DNA from: an uncultured Bacteroidia bacterium
GTDB taxonomy: Bacteria > Bacteroidota > Bacteroidia > NS11-12g > UBA9320
Reading direction: 5' to 3'
Assembly (NCBI GenBank): GCA_905478335.1
Contig: CAJQIC010000025.1
Location: 17,067 to 81,066 of the forward strand
Length of the DNA stretch: 64,000 bases
Positions within the stretch are counted from its first letter, which is position 1. Each line of letters opens with the position of its first letter. Below the pieces are notes generated by a model. The model saw only the letters and a program-made list of their open reading frames with translations, did not search any database and was not told the DNA's origin. Shown here in pieces: positions 1-8,620 of the stretch. A program made the position numbers and the translations under genes.

Positions 1-1972
1 AAACCGCTTTGTTATAATTCAAACTTGCCAAAAAGCTTGGGTTAGACCTACTGTTATTGATAGACTGAATACGCTGTTTTTTGATCCGTTGGAAATCTTT
101 AGCGTCGAATCTTGGTTTTTCAAGTGTCTCTTTCAAAATCGCAAGCGTAGCGTCTAAGTTTTCTTTGAACGACTCAACATAGCACGTTGTAGTTGTTGTA
201 CCACTACTGAAGCTAATTCTACTGCCCAATAGGTCAAGTGCAGCACTCATCTCTTCTGATGTCAATGAGGCATTACCCTCATTTAACAAGTTGGCGGTAA
301 GCAAAGCCGTCCCAGAGTTAATCTTCTTATTCGCCTCATTTAAGTGACCACCCTCAATTTGTAAATACAAGTAGACTTTCTTTAAATCACTTGCATTTGA
401 TCCGATTACTTTTAAACCATTATCAAAAGTTTCTGTGTAGTAATCAGGTACCTTAATACTTTTTACCGCAGCAGGTTTTGGTGCAACAGCTCTGTCAAAA
501 TTGTCTACAGGAGGATTGTATGTTAAGCCTTTATACTGAGCATCGATGATTTTAGGTTGTCCTGCATGGGGATTCACACTTTTTGATCCTTCGTCATCAC
601 CCTCTTTTGGTGCTTCTCTAGAAACAGTTAAAATCACCGCTTTTTTGTTAAGAATGTACTTTCGGAATACACGCATGATGTCTTCTTTGGTTACGTTTTC
701 GTAACGTGCAATCTCATCGTTTAAGTTGTAGCCCGCGCTTTGCATCATGTTCCATTCACTAAGCAAGGTAGCTTTACTAGAAATTGAATTTACCTGATCG
801 ACTAAATACGTCCGGTAACTCATTTTTGTTGCTTTCAGCTCTTTGTCAGAAACACCTGTTTTATTAAACTCTTGCAATACTTCATTAATCCGATCTTCAA
901 CTTCATTGAAGCTCATTCCCATATAACGGGCAATGACACGAATACTAAAGAATCCACCTAGCTCTAAAGCAGTGTTAGAGGCATTTGACTGTACAGCGTC
1001 CTCAGTTTTTACAAACTTCTTATACATTAAAGAGTTGTTTGTTCCGCCTAATATTTGTCCAAGTAAACTTAACGCCGCTTCGTCTCTGTGGTAATTCGCA
1101 ACCGTTGGGAAGTTCATTACGGTCATAGGCAAATAAATGTTGTCCGTCATCGGTACATATTTATTTACTGGAAGGATAGGCTTTGGTGCACGTTGTTTGC
1201 GTACCTCAGGGCATTTATTGATTGTACCGTAGTACTTGTCTACCCACTTTTTAACCTCTTCAGGGTTAACGTCGCCAGAAACGACTAAAGTTGCATTATT
1301 AGGCCCGTACCAGCGTAAGAAGAAGTTCCTCAAATCATCGAAACTTGCGTCGTCAAGATCATCAACATATCCAATTGGTGTCCACTCGTATGGGTGGTTT
1401 GGATACATGCTTTTAAACAACACTTCGTTTACCATTCCGTAAGGCTGGTTATCGTAACGTTGTCTTTTTTCGTTTTTAACCGCGTCGCGTTGATTGTTAA
1501 ATTTTTCTTCTGTAAAACCATCAAGGTGTGTACCCATTCTGTCCGCTTCTAACCACAAAAGTGTTTCTGTTAAATTGCTCGGTGCGGTATTGATATAAAC
1601 CGTTTTGTCGAAAGACGTATAAGCGTTATTCGTCCCCCCTGCTTCACTAATAATCTTAAAATGTTCTTCATCAGCAACATTCTTTGATCCTTGAAACATC
1701 ATGTGCTCAAAGAAGTGAGCAAACCCACTATTACGTGCACTTTCTCTTGCAGAACCTACATGGTATGCCACCTGAACGTGAACGATTGGATCACTGTGGT
1801 CTTCGTGAATAATTAATGTTAAATCGTTTTTAGTGTGCTTAAATTTTTGGTAAGCGATAATGCTTTCGTCAACATTACCTTCAACATTCTCTACCAACTC
1901 ATACTGAGCATTTGAGGCGTTTACAAAAAGCACTGAAAGCAAGGTCAGCACTACAAATCTTAATTTCTTCAT
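1..1972 (-). CDS. M16 family zinc metallopeptidase (insulinase-like), 3' end outside window
   Basis: Exported peptidase of the pitrilysin/insulinase family, expected to cut peptides in the periplasm or at the cell surface. About 657 residues are visible; the gene runs off the left edge, so its C-terminus is missing. The start (ATG at 1972) is followed by a lysine pair and a hydrophobic signal peptide ending near Ala-Gln at residue 23. The inverted zinc motif HxxEH is intact (His86, Glu89, His90) and a third ligand candidate, Glu168 in a NEKRQ context, lies 78 residues later, close to the family's usual spacing. A second, degenerate M16 half begins around residue 490, as in the two-domain 900-950 residue members. 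A TATTTTTG element at 1993-2000 (minus) could be its -7 box. Family call is firm; the substrate is unknown. Confidence 0.93.
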   Translation of the reverse strand, partial: MKKLRFVVLTLLSVLFVNASNAQYELVENVEGNVDESIIAYQKFKHTKNDLTLIIHEDHSDPIVHVQVAYHVGSARESARNSGFAHFFEHMMFQGSKNVADEEHFKIISEAGGTNNAYTSFDKTVYINTAPSNLTETLLWLEADRMGTHLDGFTEEKFNNQRDAVKNEKRQRYDNQPYGMVNEVLFKSMYPNHPYEWTPIGYVDDLDDASFDDLRNFFLRWYGPNNATLVVSGDVNPEEVKKWVDKYYGTINKCPEVRKQRAPKPILPVNKYVPMTDNIYLPMTVMNFPTVANYHRDEAALSLLGQILGGTNNSLMYKKFVKTEDAVQSNASNTALELGGFFSIRVIARYMGMSFNEVEDRINEVLQEFNKTGVSDKELKATKMSYRTYLVDQVNSISSKATLLSEWNMMQSAGYNLNDEIARYENVTKEDIMRVFRKYILNKKAVILTVSREAPKEGDDEGSKSVNPHAGQPKIIDAQYKGLTYNPPVDNFDRAVAPKPAAVKSIKVPDYYTETFDNGLKVIGSNASDLKKVYLYLQIEGGHLNEANKKINSGTALLTANLLNEGNASLTSEEMSAALDLLGSRISFSSGTTTTTCYVESFKENLDATLAILKETLEKPRFDAKDFQRIKKQRIQSINNSRSNPSFLASLNYNKAV

Positions 1973-2061
1973 TTACTATCTTAAAGTTTCGCCAAAAATA
2001 CAATAGGCACACTGAGTAAAGGAAACGAATCGATAAAAAAGTGGTTTCTTTCTTGTAATGT

Positions 2062-3378
2062 TTATTCGTAGGCAATCCATCCAGAAGGAATACCGTGGTT
2101 TTTTGCGTAATCAAGAATCTTTAACGCTTCCTCTTTGGTCTTTGTCGCATAAATCCCTACACGATAAAAACCATTAGGCTGTGGCAACACCTTTACAATT
2201 TGAAAGTCATTCGCTATTAATGCGGCCGAACGCTCTGCTAGCGCTTGGTCTTTGGTTGAAATTGCAATAACGTAATACGACTTGGCATCTCCATCTGTTT
2301 TGTATTTCACCATCGGTGATGTCGGCACTGACTTAGACGTTGTTGTTTTGGTCGTTTTAGGTTTTGTATCAGCCTGCGCTATAGGTTTACTTTCTTTCTT
2401 TTTCGTGGTTGGCTTATCGCCGTCTATCTTGTTTTCAGAATCGTTTTTAGCAACCACCTCATCCTTTTTGCTTGGATCAACATCCGGAGTTTGTTTTGTC
2501 TCCTTCTTAGTAGCTTGAACAATTTCTCCCGTGCCTGGTTGGCAAACGACATCCACCACTTGGTTGTTTGACAGATTATATATGTCCGACTTTAGCTTTA
2601 ATATAGATTGCTCCAAGTCATCAATTAAGGCCAATACAGAGTCGTTTAACACAAGGCCACCATCCGACCACTCTTCAGGGCAGCCCGCATTGGTTGGTAC
2701 GCCTGGAAGCGTTGGACATTTGTCATTGGCATCTGCAATTCCATCTTTATCGTAATCAATATCTTCTATAGGGACTACTGGCTTTTTAGTTTCTTTACCT
2801 ATGGTTTGTGCAAACCCAAGACGATACTGCATATGTGTATCAAAATCTCCATTGAGCTGCTGGTTTAGTGCCGCTCCAACCTGTAATTTTGATTTACTAC
2901 CGAGTTTAATATACGTTCCGAACCCATATTCATTACTAATTACCATTGGTGTGATGCCAAGGTCTTTGTAAGCATCTAAGTAATTAAAATTGTACCCAAA
3001 CGATAAATACGGTGCGATTCTAGAGTCAACAGGAAAAAACCGACCGTTGTTTAGCGTTAACATCAGGTCTATATCGCCACCAAATAGGTGAGATTTTCTA
3101 ATGAGTTTGTTTTCCTCTGTTTGATTTAATAAAAAACCATTCGTAACACCTACCGATAGTGCCCAAGATCTGCCTAAATAACGATTCCAGGAAATGCGTA
3201 AAGATTGAGATAACGAGGAATCAAAACTGGTAATCTTGTTGTCCAACAGACGGACATTATAATCATGGAAATCTTGATTTATCCCAAAGCCATTTTTGTG
3301 CGTAGCGGTTTGAGCCAGTCCCATTAATGGAAGCAAGAAAACCCAAATAGATATGACAAAACGATTAATCAAACGCAT
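2062..3378 (-). CDS. Outer-membrane-barrel/TSP3/SPOR domain envelope protein
   Basis: Envelope protein of 438 residues that probably links the outer membrane to peptidoglycan. Order of parts: signal peptide (1-22), a region of alternating beta strands like a small OmpA-type barrel (about 30-195), one thrombospondin type 3 calcium-binding repeat (about 208-222, pattern DYDKDGIADANDKCP), a short coil, a long Lys/Thr/Pro-rich linker (about 285-355) and a C-terminal SPOR domain (about 365-438) of the kind that binds septal, denuded peptidoglycan. Many Bacteroidota OmpA-like proteins have the same barrel-TSP3 arrangement but end in an OmpA domain; here a SPOR domain takes its place. A -7 element TAGCTTTG lies at 3398-3405. 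The domain calls come from pattern recognition; the cellular role is inferred. Confidence 0.82.
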   Translation of the reverse strand: MRLINRFVISIWVFLLPLMGLAQTATHKNGFGINQDFHDYNVRLLDNKITSFDSSLSQSLRISWNRYLGRSWALSVGVTNGFLLNQTEENKLIRKSHLFGGDIDLMLTLNNGRFFPVDSRIAPYLSFGYNFNYLDAYKDLGITPMVISNEYGFGTYIKLGSKSKLQVGAALNQQLNGDFDTHMQYRLGFAQTIGKETKKPVVPIEDIDYDKDGIADANDKCPTLPGVPTNAGCPEEWSDGGLVLNDSVLALIDDLEQSILKLKSDIYNLSNNQVVDVVCQPGTGEIVQATKKETKQTPDVDPSKKDEVVAKNDSENKIDGDKPTTKKKESKPIAQADTKPKTTKTTTSKSVPTSPMVKYKTDGDAKSYYVIAISTKDQALAERSAALIANDFQIVKVLPQPNGFYRVGIYATKTKEEALKILDYAKNHGIPSGWIAYE

Positions 3379-3521
3379 TTATCCATGATTCTTAAAACAA
3401 AGCTATTTGACAATCAGTTCTTTACACCAAATTGAATAGTGTTGTTTCAAACAAGCTTGTATAAAAGACTAGTATTTTATACAGTACAAATGCAAGTACT
3501 GTTCCGTTTTGCGTGCAGTAC

Positions 3522-4325
3522 CTATGAAGGTTTCGTAGCCAGCACCGTGTACACCATTGGGATGTAATTACCTAGGTGTTCTATTCTATACTTCCCAGGT
3601 TCAAATTCGACCGTATGCATAAAGCAGTTGTATGGCGAGTAGTCAAATTCGTTTAATGAATTAACGGTTAAACCACTTTTCACCAACGCATTAAACACCT
3701 CAGAAATACCGTGATTCCACATCACATATTCATCATGAATATCAGCATCCCGATCGGTATACGTTCCTTCTTGCGTTTCGTGGATTGCTCCATCGTTAAA
3801 ATAGTTATACCCCACACCAGCAAACTCATCATCAAACATCCAAACGACAGGGTGAAACTCAGCGAATACAAATTGGCCTCCAGGCCTCAAAAAGTGTGAT
3901 ACAACATTTGCCCATTTGTCCATATCAGGCAACCAACCAATGGTACCATAACTTGTAAATACAATGTCGAATTTCTCGTCAAGAACGTCTGCTAAACTGT
4001 ATAGATCACATTCAACAAATCGAACCGGCGTATTGGTTTTATCTGATAGTTCATTCGCCATTTTAACAGACACATCAGACAAATCTACACCAGTTACCTC
4101 TGCTCCCATTCGAGCCAAAGAAATACTGTCTTGACCAAAATGACACTGAAGGTGAAGAATTTTTTTGCCTTTTACATCTCCAAGCAACTCAAGTTCGAAA
4201 CTATTTAGCGAGTTTTTGCCAGCAATAAAGTCTTTGTTGTTATAAAACTCTGATTCGAAATGTACAGGCGTTTTCTTGTTCCAAGCCTGCTTATTTATGC
4301 TGATGTAATTCTGTTCTGCGTCCAT
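3522..4325 (-). CDS. Class I SAM-dependent methyltransferase
   Basis: Soluble protein of 267 residues with a Rossmann-fold SAM-binding core. Motif I is ILHLQCHFGQDS (about 56-67) and the acidic ribose-binding residue at the end of the second strand is Asp81 (VTGVDLS). This His-Leu-Gln-Cys-His version of motif I is typical of a widespread methyltransferase family of unknown substrate. Its ATG overlaps the TAA of the upstream membrane protein by one base (TAATG), so the two are probably translated as a coupled pair. Substrate not predictable. Confidence 0.88.
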   Translation of the reverse strand: MDAEQNYISINKQAWNKKTPVHFESEFYNNKDFIAGKNSLNSFELELLGDVKGKKILHLQCHFGQDSISLARMGAEVTGVDLSDVSVKMANELSDKTNTPVRFVECDLYSLADVLDEKFDIVFTSYGTIGWLPDMDKWANVVSHFLRPGGQFVFAEFHPVVWMFDDEFAGVGYNYFNDGAIHETQEGTYTDRDADIHDEYVMWNHGISEVFNALVKSGLTVNSLNEFDYSPYNCFMHTVEFEPGKYRIEHLGNYIPMVYTVLATKPS

Positions 4326-4846
4326 TATTGATTGCGGTCAGTCTTTTTGTTTAACCACAGTGCAAGTTTGGGTGCATTTAATGTAATAAACAAACCAAAT
4401 ACAATAGAAAGACCAGAATACAATATAAAGTAGAAACTGTAATTTTTACTTACGGTAGTTGGCACCTTATTGGGTATATACAATTCCAGCAGGTAATACA
4501 CCTGAGATAGCATGGTTATTATGTTGTGCACCACTAAAGACAACCCAATAAAAACCAGGGCTGCATTAAAAAGGTCAATGCTAGATAGCCTGTCTGTCTT
4601 AACTTCTTCGCTGTCGTGATTTGACGTTAGTTTCAGAATCCGAATCAAACTGTCTGTTTTGAATACAAGTTGATAGAACAGAAATATCATAACAGCTATG
4701 GATATAAAGCTCACGAATGATTGACTTAAGCTGTCATTATCAATATAATCGTAATAAAACCCAGTGAAGTTTGATAGGATATAATTGATAAAGAAATAGA
4801 TGCCTATTACCTTTAATAATACCCGATATAAATCTGTCGTAGTCAT
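4325..4846 (-). CDS. Hypothetical four-helix membrane protein
   Basis: Unrecognised protein of 173 residues with about four hydrophobic segments (near 10-30, 42-62, 90-112 and 135-160), consistent with an inner-membrane protein. The ATG at 4846 is the first in-frame start and the stop overlaps the methyltransferase start by one base, implying a two-gene operon. No catalytic motif is visible. Confidence 0.7.
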   Translation of the reverse strand: MTTTDLYRVLLKVIGIYFFINYILSNFTGFYYDYIDNDSLSQSFVSFISIAVMIFLFYQLVFKTDSLIRILKLTSNHDSEEVKTDRLSSIDLFNAALVFIGLSLVVHNIITMLSQVYYLLELYIPNKVPTTVSKNYSFYFILYSGLSIVFGLFITLNAPKLALWLNKKTDRNQ

Positions 4847-4970
4847 TTTTCAAAATGTAGAATAATTTGTTGGCTGCACATACAGTTACAAATACTACCG
4901 TTGGTGTGCAAGCTGCAAGTTAAGAAATCTGACCTAAATGGCGACTTATCGAATAATAGGGTAAAGCCGC

Positions 4971-5399
4971 TTACCCTTCAAAGCCATTTTGCTTATGACT
5001 CCCGTCACAATAAGGCTTGTTGGCAGAACCACCACATCTACAAAATGCGGTAACTTTACTTTTCACCTCGAGTGACCCATCAGCATTCTTCAGTTCTAAA
5101 TCACCATGGAAAAGCAATGGTCCATTCGGCGCAACCTGCATTGATGGCATCGACTCGGACTTCGATTCGTTTGTTTCTGGCTGGTTGTTTTCAATATAAC
5201 TCAACGCCCCAGATGGACACTTCTTAATCTGTTGACGAATATCTTCAGCTGAAGCATTTTCTGGAGTTATCCAAGGTTTGGCCTTTGGGTTGTACACTTT
5301 TGGCAGCGCTTTAACGCACTCCGCTGCATGAATGCACTTGGCAGGCTTCCAAACAATCGTTACATCCCCTGCATCATAATGTTTTGTAATATCTTTCAT
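4971..5399 (-). CDS. Two-cluster iron-sulfur protein: divergent 4Fe-4S mono-cluster domain plus CDGSH domain
   Basis: Small (142 residue) redox or electron-transfer protein. The N-terminal half (about 1-70) resembles the YjdI-like divergent mono-cluster ferredoxin domain, with cysteines at 22, 28 and 61 (the last in KKCPSGAL). The C-terminal half carries the CDGSH signature for a 2Fe-2S cluster: Cys120, Cys122, Cys131 and His135 in C-x-C-x8-CDGSH. This fusion is common in Bacteroidota. It lies 27 nt downstream of the pirin gene on the same strand and may be cotranscribed with it, suggesting a shared link to redox or metal stress (inference). Confidence 0.9.
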   Translation of the reverse strand: MKDITKHYDAGDVTIVWKPAKCIHAAECVKALPKVYNPKAKPWITPENASAEDIRQQIKKCPSGALSYIENNQPETNESKSESMPSMQVAPNGPLLFHGDLELKNADGSLEVKSKVTAFCRCGGSANKPYCDGSHKQNGFEG

Positions 5400-5426
5400 T
5401 GTATTGGTGTAAATATAAGAAGGAAA

Positions 5427-6296
5427 TCAATCAAAATCTTCGATAAGAATCCCCATCTTTCCAATTTGATAGTCTCGCATGGCTTCCATGATTTCAGTTT
5501 GGTTGTTCATTACGTAAGGTCCATAAGACTCAATGTTTTCGCCTATGGGTTTACCGCTTAGCACAATATAACGTGTCTCAAAAACGCCTTCTATTTCCAC
5601 GTCTTCTCCATTGTTTTCAAACACAACCATTTCCTTGCCTTGTACCGTTTCTCCATTAACCTTCAACTCGCCGTCAAGGGTGTAGAGTAAAGTGTTGTGA
5701 CTTGCTGGAAGGTTAATCTTTCGCTTGCCGCCACGATTTATTTTCCCGCGTAAAAGCGTCTGATCGGTGAAGGTCGGTGCAATTCCTTTCACCCCATCCA
5801 ACTCTCCAGCAACAACAGATATTTCGTCATCCGCTGTTCTGATTACTGGTGTTTCTGCTTTTGTAATTGGCTTGTAATATGGCGTTCCCATTTTATCCGC
5901 AGCGGGCACATTTACCCAAAACTGAATAAATTCTAATGGCCCTCCTTTCTCTACAAACGCTTTATCATGACGCTCACTGTGCGTAATTCCTCTGCCCGCA
6001 AACATCCACTGCGTTCCGCCTGCCTCTACCTTTGCTTTGTTCCCAAGCGAATCGCGGTGCACGACATTGCCTTCGAAAATAAAGGTCACTGGGCTAAAGC
6101 CACGATGCGGATGAGGTCCAACGCCAACTTCTCTTTCTCTTTGCCCACCTGTAAGTGCTCCTTTCCAGTGATGGATAAGTAAAAACGGGTCAATGTTATT
6201 GATTCCTTCAATAGGTAAAGGTTGGTCAATGATATGTCCGCCCATATTAACGAGCTGAGACGAGACAATGGTTTTGATTGTTTTTGTTGCAGTCAT
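5427..6296 (-). CDS. Pirin family protein (bicupin)
   Basis: Cytoplasmic bicupin of 289 residues, the usual pirin length. The N-terminal cupin has the metal ligands His62 and His64 (GPHPHRGF), His106 and Glu108 (THSERH). Family members are iron-binding proteins and some have quercetin 2,3-dioxygenase activity; physiological substrates are mostly unknown. It sits between a SRPBCC protein (25 nt upstream) and the CDGSH protein (downstream), all on the minus strand, and may be part of one stress-type operon. Confidence 0.93.
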   Translation of the reverse strand: MTATKTIKTIVSSQLVNMGGHIIDQPLPIEGINNIDPFLLIHHWKGALTGGQREREVGVGPHPHRGFSPVTFIFEGNVVHRDSLGNKAKVEAGGTQWMFAGRGITHSERHDKAFVEKGGPLEFIQFWVNVPAADKMGTPYYKPITKAETPVIRTADDEISVVAGELDGVKGIAPTFTDQTLLRGKINRGGKRKINLPASHNTLLYTLDGELKVNGETVQGKEMVVFENNGEDVEIEGVFETRYIVLSGKPIGENIESYGPYVMNNQTEIMEAMRDYQIGKMGILIEDFD

Positions 6297-6321
6297 TGCA
6301 TTCGTTTAGGAACAATACAAT

Positions 6322-6792
6322 TTATGACTGGGATTGTTTGAAATGGGTGTCAAAGTAGTCATCACGGTAGGTAAACAACTTGTGGAGTCGACCGAGAATA
6401 AAGGTTACATAAATGTACTCGCCGAACCATGGAAATGGCGGTTCGAATGTGATTTCATCTCTCATGATCACATTTCCTTGGTGAACCATAATAGAGTGTT
6501 TGTGTTTCCAAGACTTAAAAGGTCCGGCCAACTGTTCATCTATAAAGGACTCATGCAAAATAATATTGAAAAACCGCGCCTTCCATTTTAAGTATATAAA
6601 CGGGAAGATTTTGATACGATAGGTAGCAACGAAGCCTTCAGAGATTTCGTCTATTGCATTTTTATCTAATCGTTGCCCTCCAAATTTCTTAGGCGTTAAC
6701 TTCTTTAGATTGTTGGGATTGGTTAGAAACGTCCATAAATCCTCAACCGTTGTATCGACAATATGATCACGCTTGATGGAATATGAAGCCAT
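6322..6792 (-). CDS. SRPBCC (START-like) family protein
   Basis: Protein of 156 residues with the N-terminal pattern of the START/polyketide-cyclase fold (a strand followed by a helix with DLWTFLTNPNNLKKLTP) and a C-terminal amphipathic helix after a GRLHKLFTYR segment, as in the coenzyme Q binding or ligand-binding members. Such proteins bind a hydrophobic ligand in a deep cavity. It starts 3 nt after the stop of the membrane protein gene upstream, so cotranscription is likely. Ligand unknown. Confidence 0.82.
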   Translation of the reverse strand: MASYSIKRDHIVDTTVEDLWTFLTNPNNLKKLTPKKFGGQRLDKNAIDEISEGFVATYRIKIFPFIYLKWKARFFNIILHESFIDEQLAGPFKSWKHKHSIMVHQGNVIMRDEITFEPPFPWFGEYIYVTFILGRLHKLFTYRDDYFDTHFKQSQS

Positions 6793-6795
6793 GTT

Positions 6796-7380
6796 TTATT
6801 TGCTAATAATGTAAATTACTACCGTTTTGTCGTCAGACAAAAACCCAAAGTAATACCTTATTTTATCGAATTTAAACATGGTTCCGTTTCTTTTCTCCGT
6901 GCGTTGCTCAACCAAACCATATTCATCCGTAATATCTTTGGATTTACTAAGCTTTAGCGCATAGCTAATTCTGTCGTAAAGACCATCTGCCTTTTTCAAA
7001 GAATCTGGCAACGTGCCGTAATTTAAAGCATTTAAGTTTGTTTTCAATTCTTCAATTTCATCCGAAGGAAGAGACACCAGCGAAATGGAACTGAAACCAT
7101 CACTTTCTGCATTGTCGCTCCAAGTATCAGCAAATAAGTATTCTCCTGACGTAGGAAACTGAACACCGGTAGCTTGAGTGAAATGATTTTCATACAAACC
7201 GAACGGTTTGTAAATGCCTTTGTACATAATAAATGCCAAACCAAGGCTTGCTGCAACAACCAGTGCCCTGATCCACATAGGTTTTTCACCTTTAGACAAA
7301 CGACGAAGAATAGCAATAGTTGCACCAAGCAACATGACCAAACCAAGTAATAACGGAAAGAGAAACATCATCTGTTGCAT
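6796..7380 (-). CDS. Hypothetical membrane-anchored protein
   Basis: Unrecognised protein of 194 residues. Two hydrophobic segments near the N-terminus (about 3-25 and 38-58, separated by a basic loop) should anchor it in the inner membrane; the rest (about 65-194) looks like a soluble alpha/beta domain placed outside the cytoplasm. It lies 16 nt after the alpha/beta hydrolase and 3 nt before the SRPBCC gene. No motif suggests a function. Confidence 0.7.
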   Translation of the reverse strand: MQQMMFLFPLLLGLVMLLGATIAILRRLSKGEKPMWIRALVVAASLGLAFIMYKGIYKPFGLYENHFTQATGVQFPTSGEYLFADTWSDNAESDGFSSISLVSLPSDEIEELKTNLNALNYGTLPDSLKKADGLYDRISYALKLSKSKDITDEYGLVEQRTEKRNGTMFKFDKIRYYFGFLSDDKTVVIYIISK

Positions 7381-7396
7381 ACTGAAATCTTAAGTA

Positions 7397-8032
7397 TTAA
7401 TCGTTTTTTAATTTTTCTGTTATAATGGCACTTATTTGGTCAGCCTTATCAGCCACCATAAAGTGTCCTCCGTCTTCAATAATGACGGTATCAAGACCTT
7501 CCTTAGCTGGCAGTACGCGATCATCTTCGCCATAAATTTTTATCACGTTATGCGCAGGAGACATATTGTCCCAATTCATGATCTGTTTTACAGCCCATTC
7601 TACAAATTCCTCATCTACGTCGTCTAAAATGTAATCAATCACTTCAGGATCTTTTGTGCCAAAAAACCATTTAGCTACGGGCCGCGGTACTTCAACAAAA
7701 CCAGAAGAAACCAAACGCGTCAATTTCATTTTACCGATTAGCTTAAACCACCATGGCACTTCGTCTTTCGTTTCTGCCGATGACAGCAAAATGGTGTGGG
7801 TTGGGTTAATAAATTTACACATCTCTGTGGCCAGCATTCCACCAAAGCTCAATCCCACCAATGCAAAAGGTTCAGAGGTGTCAATTTGATCACACAAACG
7901 CCTTGCATAGTCCGTCATCGACTCATTTTTGGTGGGTGTTATCCAATTGACGTGCACAACCTCGTGTGGAAACTGAATAAATTGAAAGGCTCTCTCGTCT
8001 GCCCCCAAACCACTTATGGCGTATATTTTCAT
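7397..8032 (-). CDS. Alpha/beta hydrolase
   Basis: Compact alpha/beta hydrolase of 211 residues, probably an esterase or thioesterase. The nucleophile elbow is GLSFG with Ser62; the likely acid is in the IYGEDDRVLPAKE segment and the histidine is in DGGHFMV near the C-terminus, so the catalytic triad looks complete. It starts with ATG at 8032, directly next to the repeat array at 8085. It is the first gene of a minus-strand run that continues through the SRPBCC and pirin genes. Substrate unknown. Confidence 0.88.
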   Translation of the reverse strand: MKIYAISGLGADERAFQFIQFPHEVVHVNWITPTKNESMTDYARRLCDQIDTSEPFALVGLSFGGMLATEMCKFINPTHTILLSSAETKDEVPWWFKLIGKMKLTRLVSSGFVEVPRPVAKWFFGTKDPEVIDYILDDVDEEFVEWAVKQIMNWDNMSPAHNVIKIYGEDDRVLPAKEGLDTVIIEDGGHFMVADKADQISAIITEKLKND

Positions 8033-8084
8033 AATATTATCCTACCGCAAAGATTGACTCATTTGGAATGATAGGCAAGTTATT

Positions 8085-8290
8085 AAGGATTGAATGTTGG
8101 AAGGATTGAATGTTGGAAGGATTGAATGTTGGAAGGATTGAATGTTGGAAGGATTGAAGGATGGAAGGATTGAATGTTGGAAGGATTGAAGGATGGAAGG
8201 ATTGAAGGATTGAATAATCGTCGTCAGGTTATCCAGTCTTTAGTCTTGAGTCCTCAGTCTTCAGTCTACATTCTACTCTCTTAATCCTGC
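8085..8290 (+). repeat. Octamer/heptamer short-repeat array (modules A and B)
   Basis: From 8085 to about 8216 the DNA is a run of 8-nt units alternating AGGATTGA with ATGTTGGA or AGGATGGA. From about 8230 it changes to a 7-nt unit, AGTCTTN, repeated about five times, ending with CTTAATCCTGC. The reverse complement of both modules appears at 45430-45840. This fills most of the 320 bases between the hydrolase and tRNA-His; no gene is seen there. Confidence 0.9.
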
Positions 8291-8314
8291 ACATTACCCA
8301 ACGCAAGAATTAAC

Positions 8315-8346
8315 AAAAAAAAACGCCCATCAAATGATGAGCGTTT
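8315..8346 (-). terminator. Rho-independent terminator of tRNA-His
   Basis: Read on the minus strand, an AACGCTCATCA / TGATGGGCGTT hairpin with a very short loop (8322-8345) is followed by nine T residues. It starts 7 nt after the tRNA-His gene, as expected for termination of a single-tRNA transcript. Confidence 0.85.
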
Positions 8347-8352
8347 AACTTG

Positions 8353-8427
8353 GGTGGATGATGGGGTTCGAACCCACGACCCTCGATACCACAAACCGAT
8401 GCTCTAACCAGCTGAGCTACAACCACC
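8353..8427 (-). tRNA. tRNA-His (anticodon GTG)
   Basis: A complete cloverleaf can be drawn on the minus strand: D arm AGCTC...GAGC, anticodon loop TTGTGGT giving GTG, and T loop TTCGAAC. The extra 5' G that marks histidine tRNAs is encoded at 8427 and faces C73. CCA is not encoded. The acceptor stem has a U5-U68 mismatch (GTGGTTG against CATCCAC) and the T stem closes with a G-U pair. The single tRNA has its own promoter and terminator. Confidence 0.95.
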
Positions 8428-8445
8428 GTGTTTTTTTAAGGGATG

Positions 8446-8474
8446 CAAAAATATGTCATTTTAAAATTTAACAA
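8446..8474 (-). promoter_or_regulatory. Promoter of tRNA-His
   Basis: On the minus strand TTG (8472-8474) is followed after 18 nt by TATTTTTG (8446-8453), a full match to the Bacteroidota -33/-7 consensus. It lies about 19 nt upstream of the mature tRNA 5' end. Confidence 0.75.
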
Positions 8475-8589
8475 TACATTTTTCTTTGATTTTGAAAAAA
8501 AATAATCTCTTCTAAAAACTACTCGATAGGAACACATGTACTATCCACATATGTGCAGAACAAAATACCAAAACAGCCCATTTCACAGT

Positions 8590-8597
8590 TATTTTTG
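8590..8597 (+). promoter_or_regulatory. -7 promoter element of the TPR protein gene
   Basis: TATTTTTG, an exact TAnnTTTG box, lies 23 nt before the ATG at 8621. No clear TTG is seen at the -33 position. Confidence 0.45.
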
Positions 8598-8620
8598 AAA
8601 CATACTCTTAAAAGGCAACT

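Noticed and set aside
8528..8560. Operator-like inverted repeat with CACAT/ATGTG upstream of the TPR gene.
   Set aside because: Arms of five bases in A/T-rich DNA are expected by chance.
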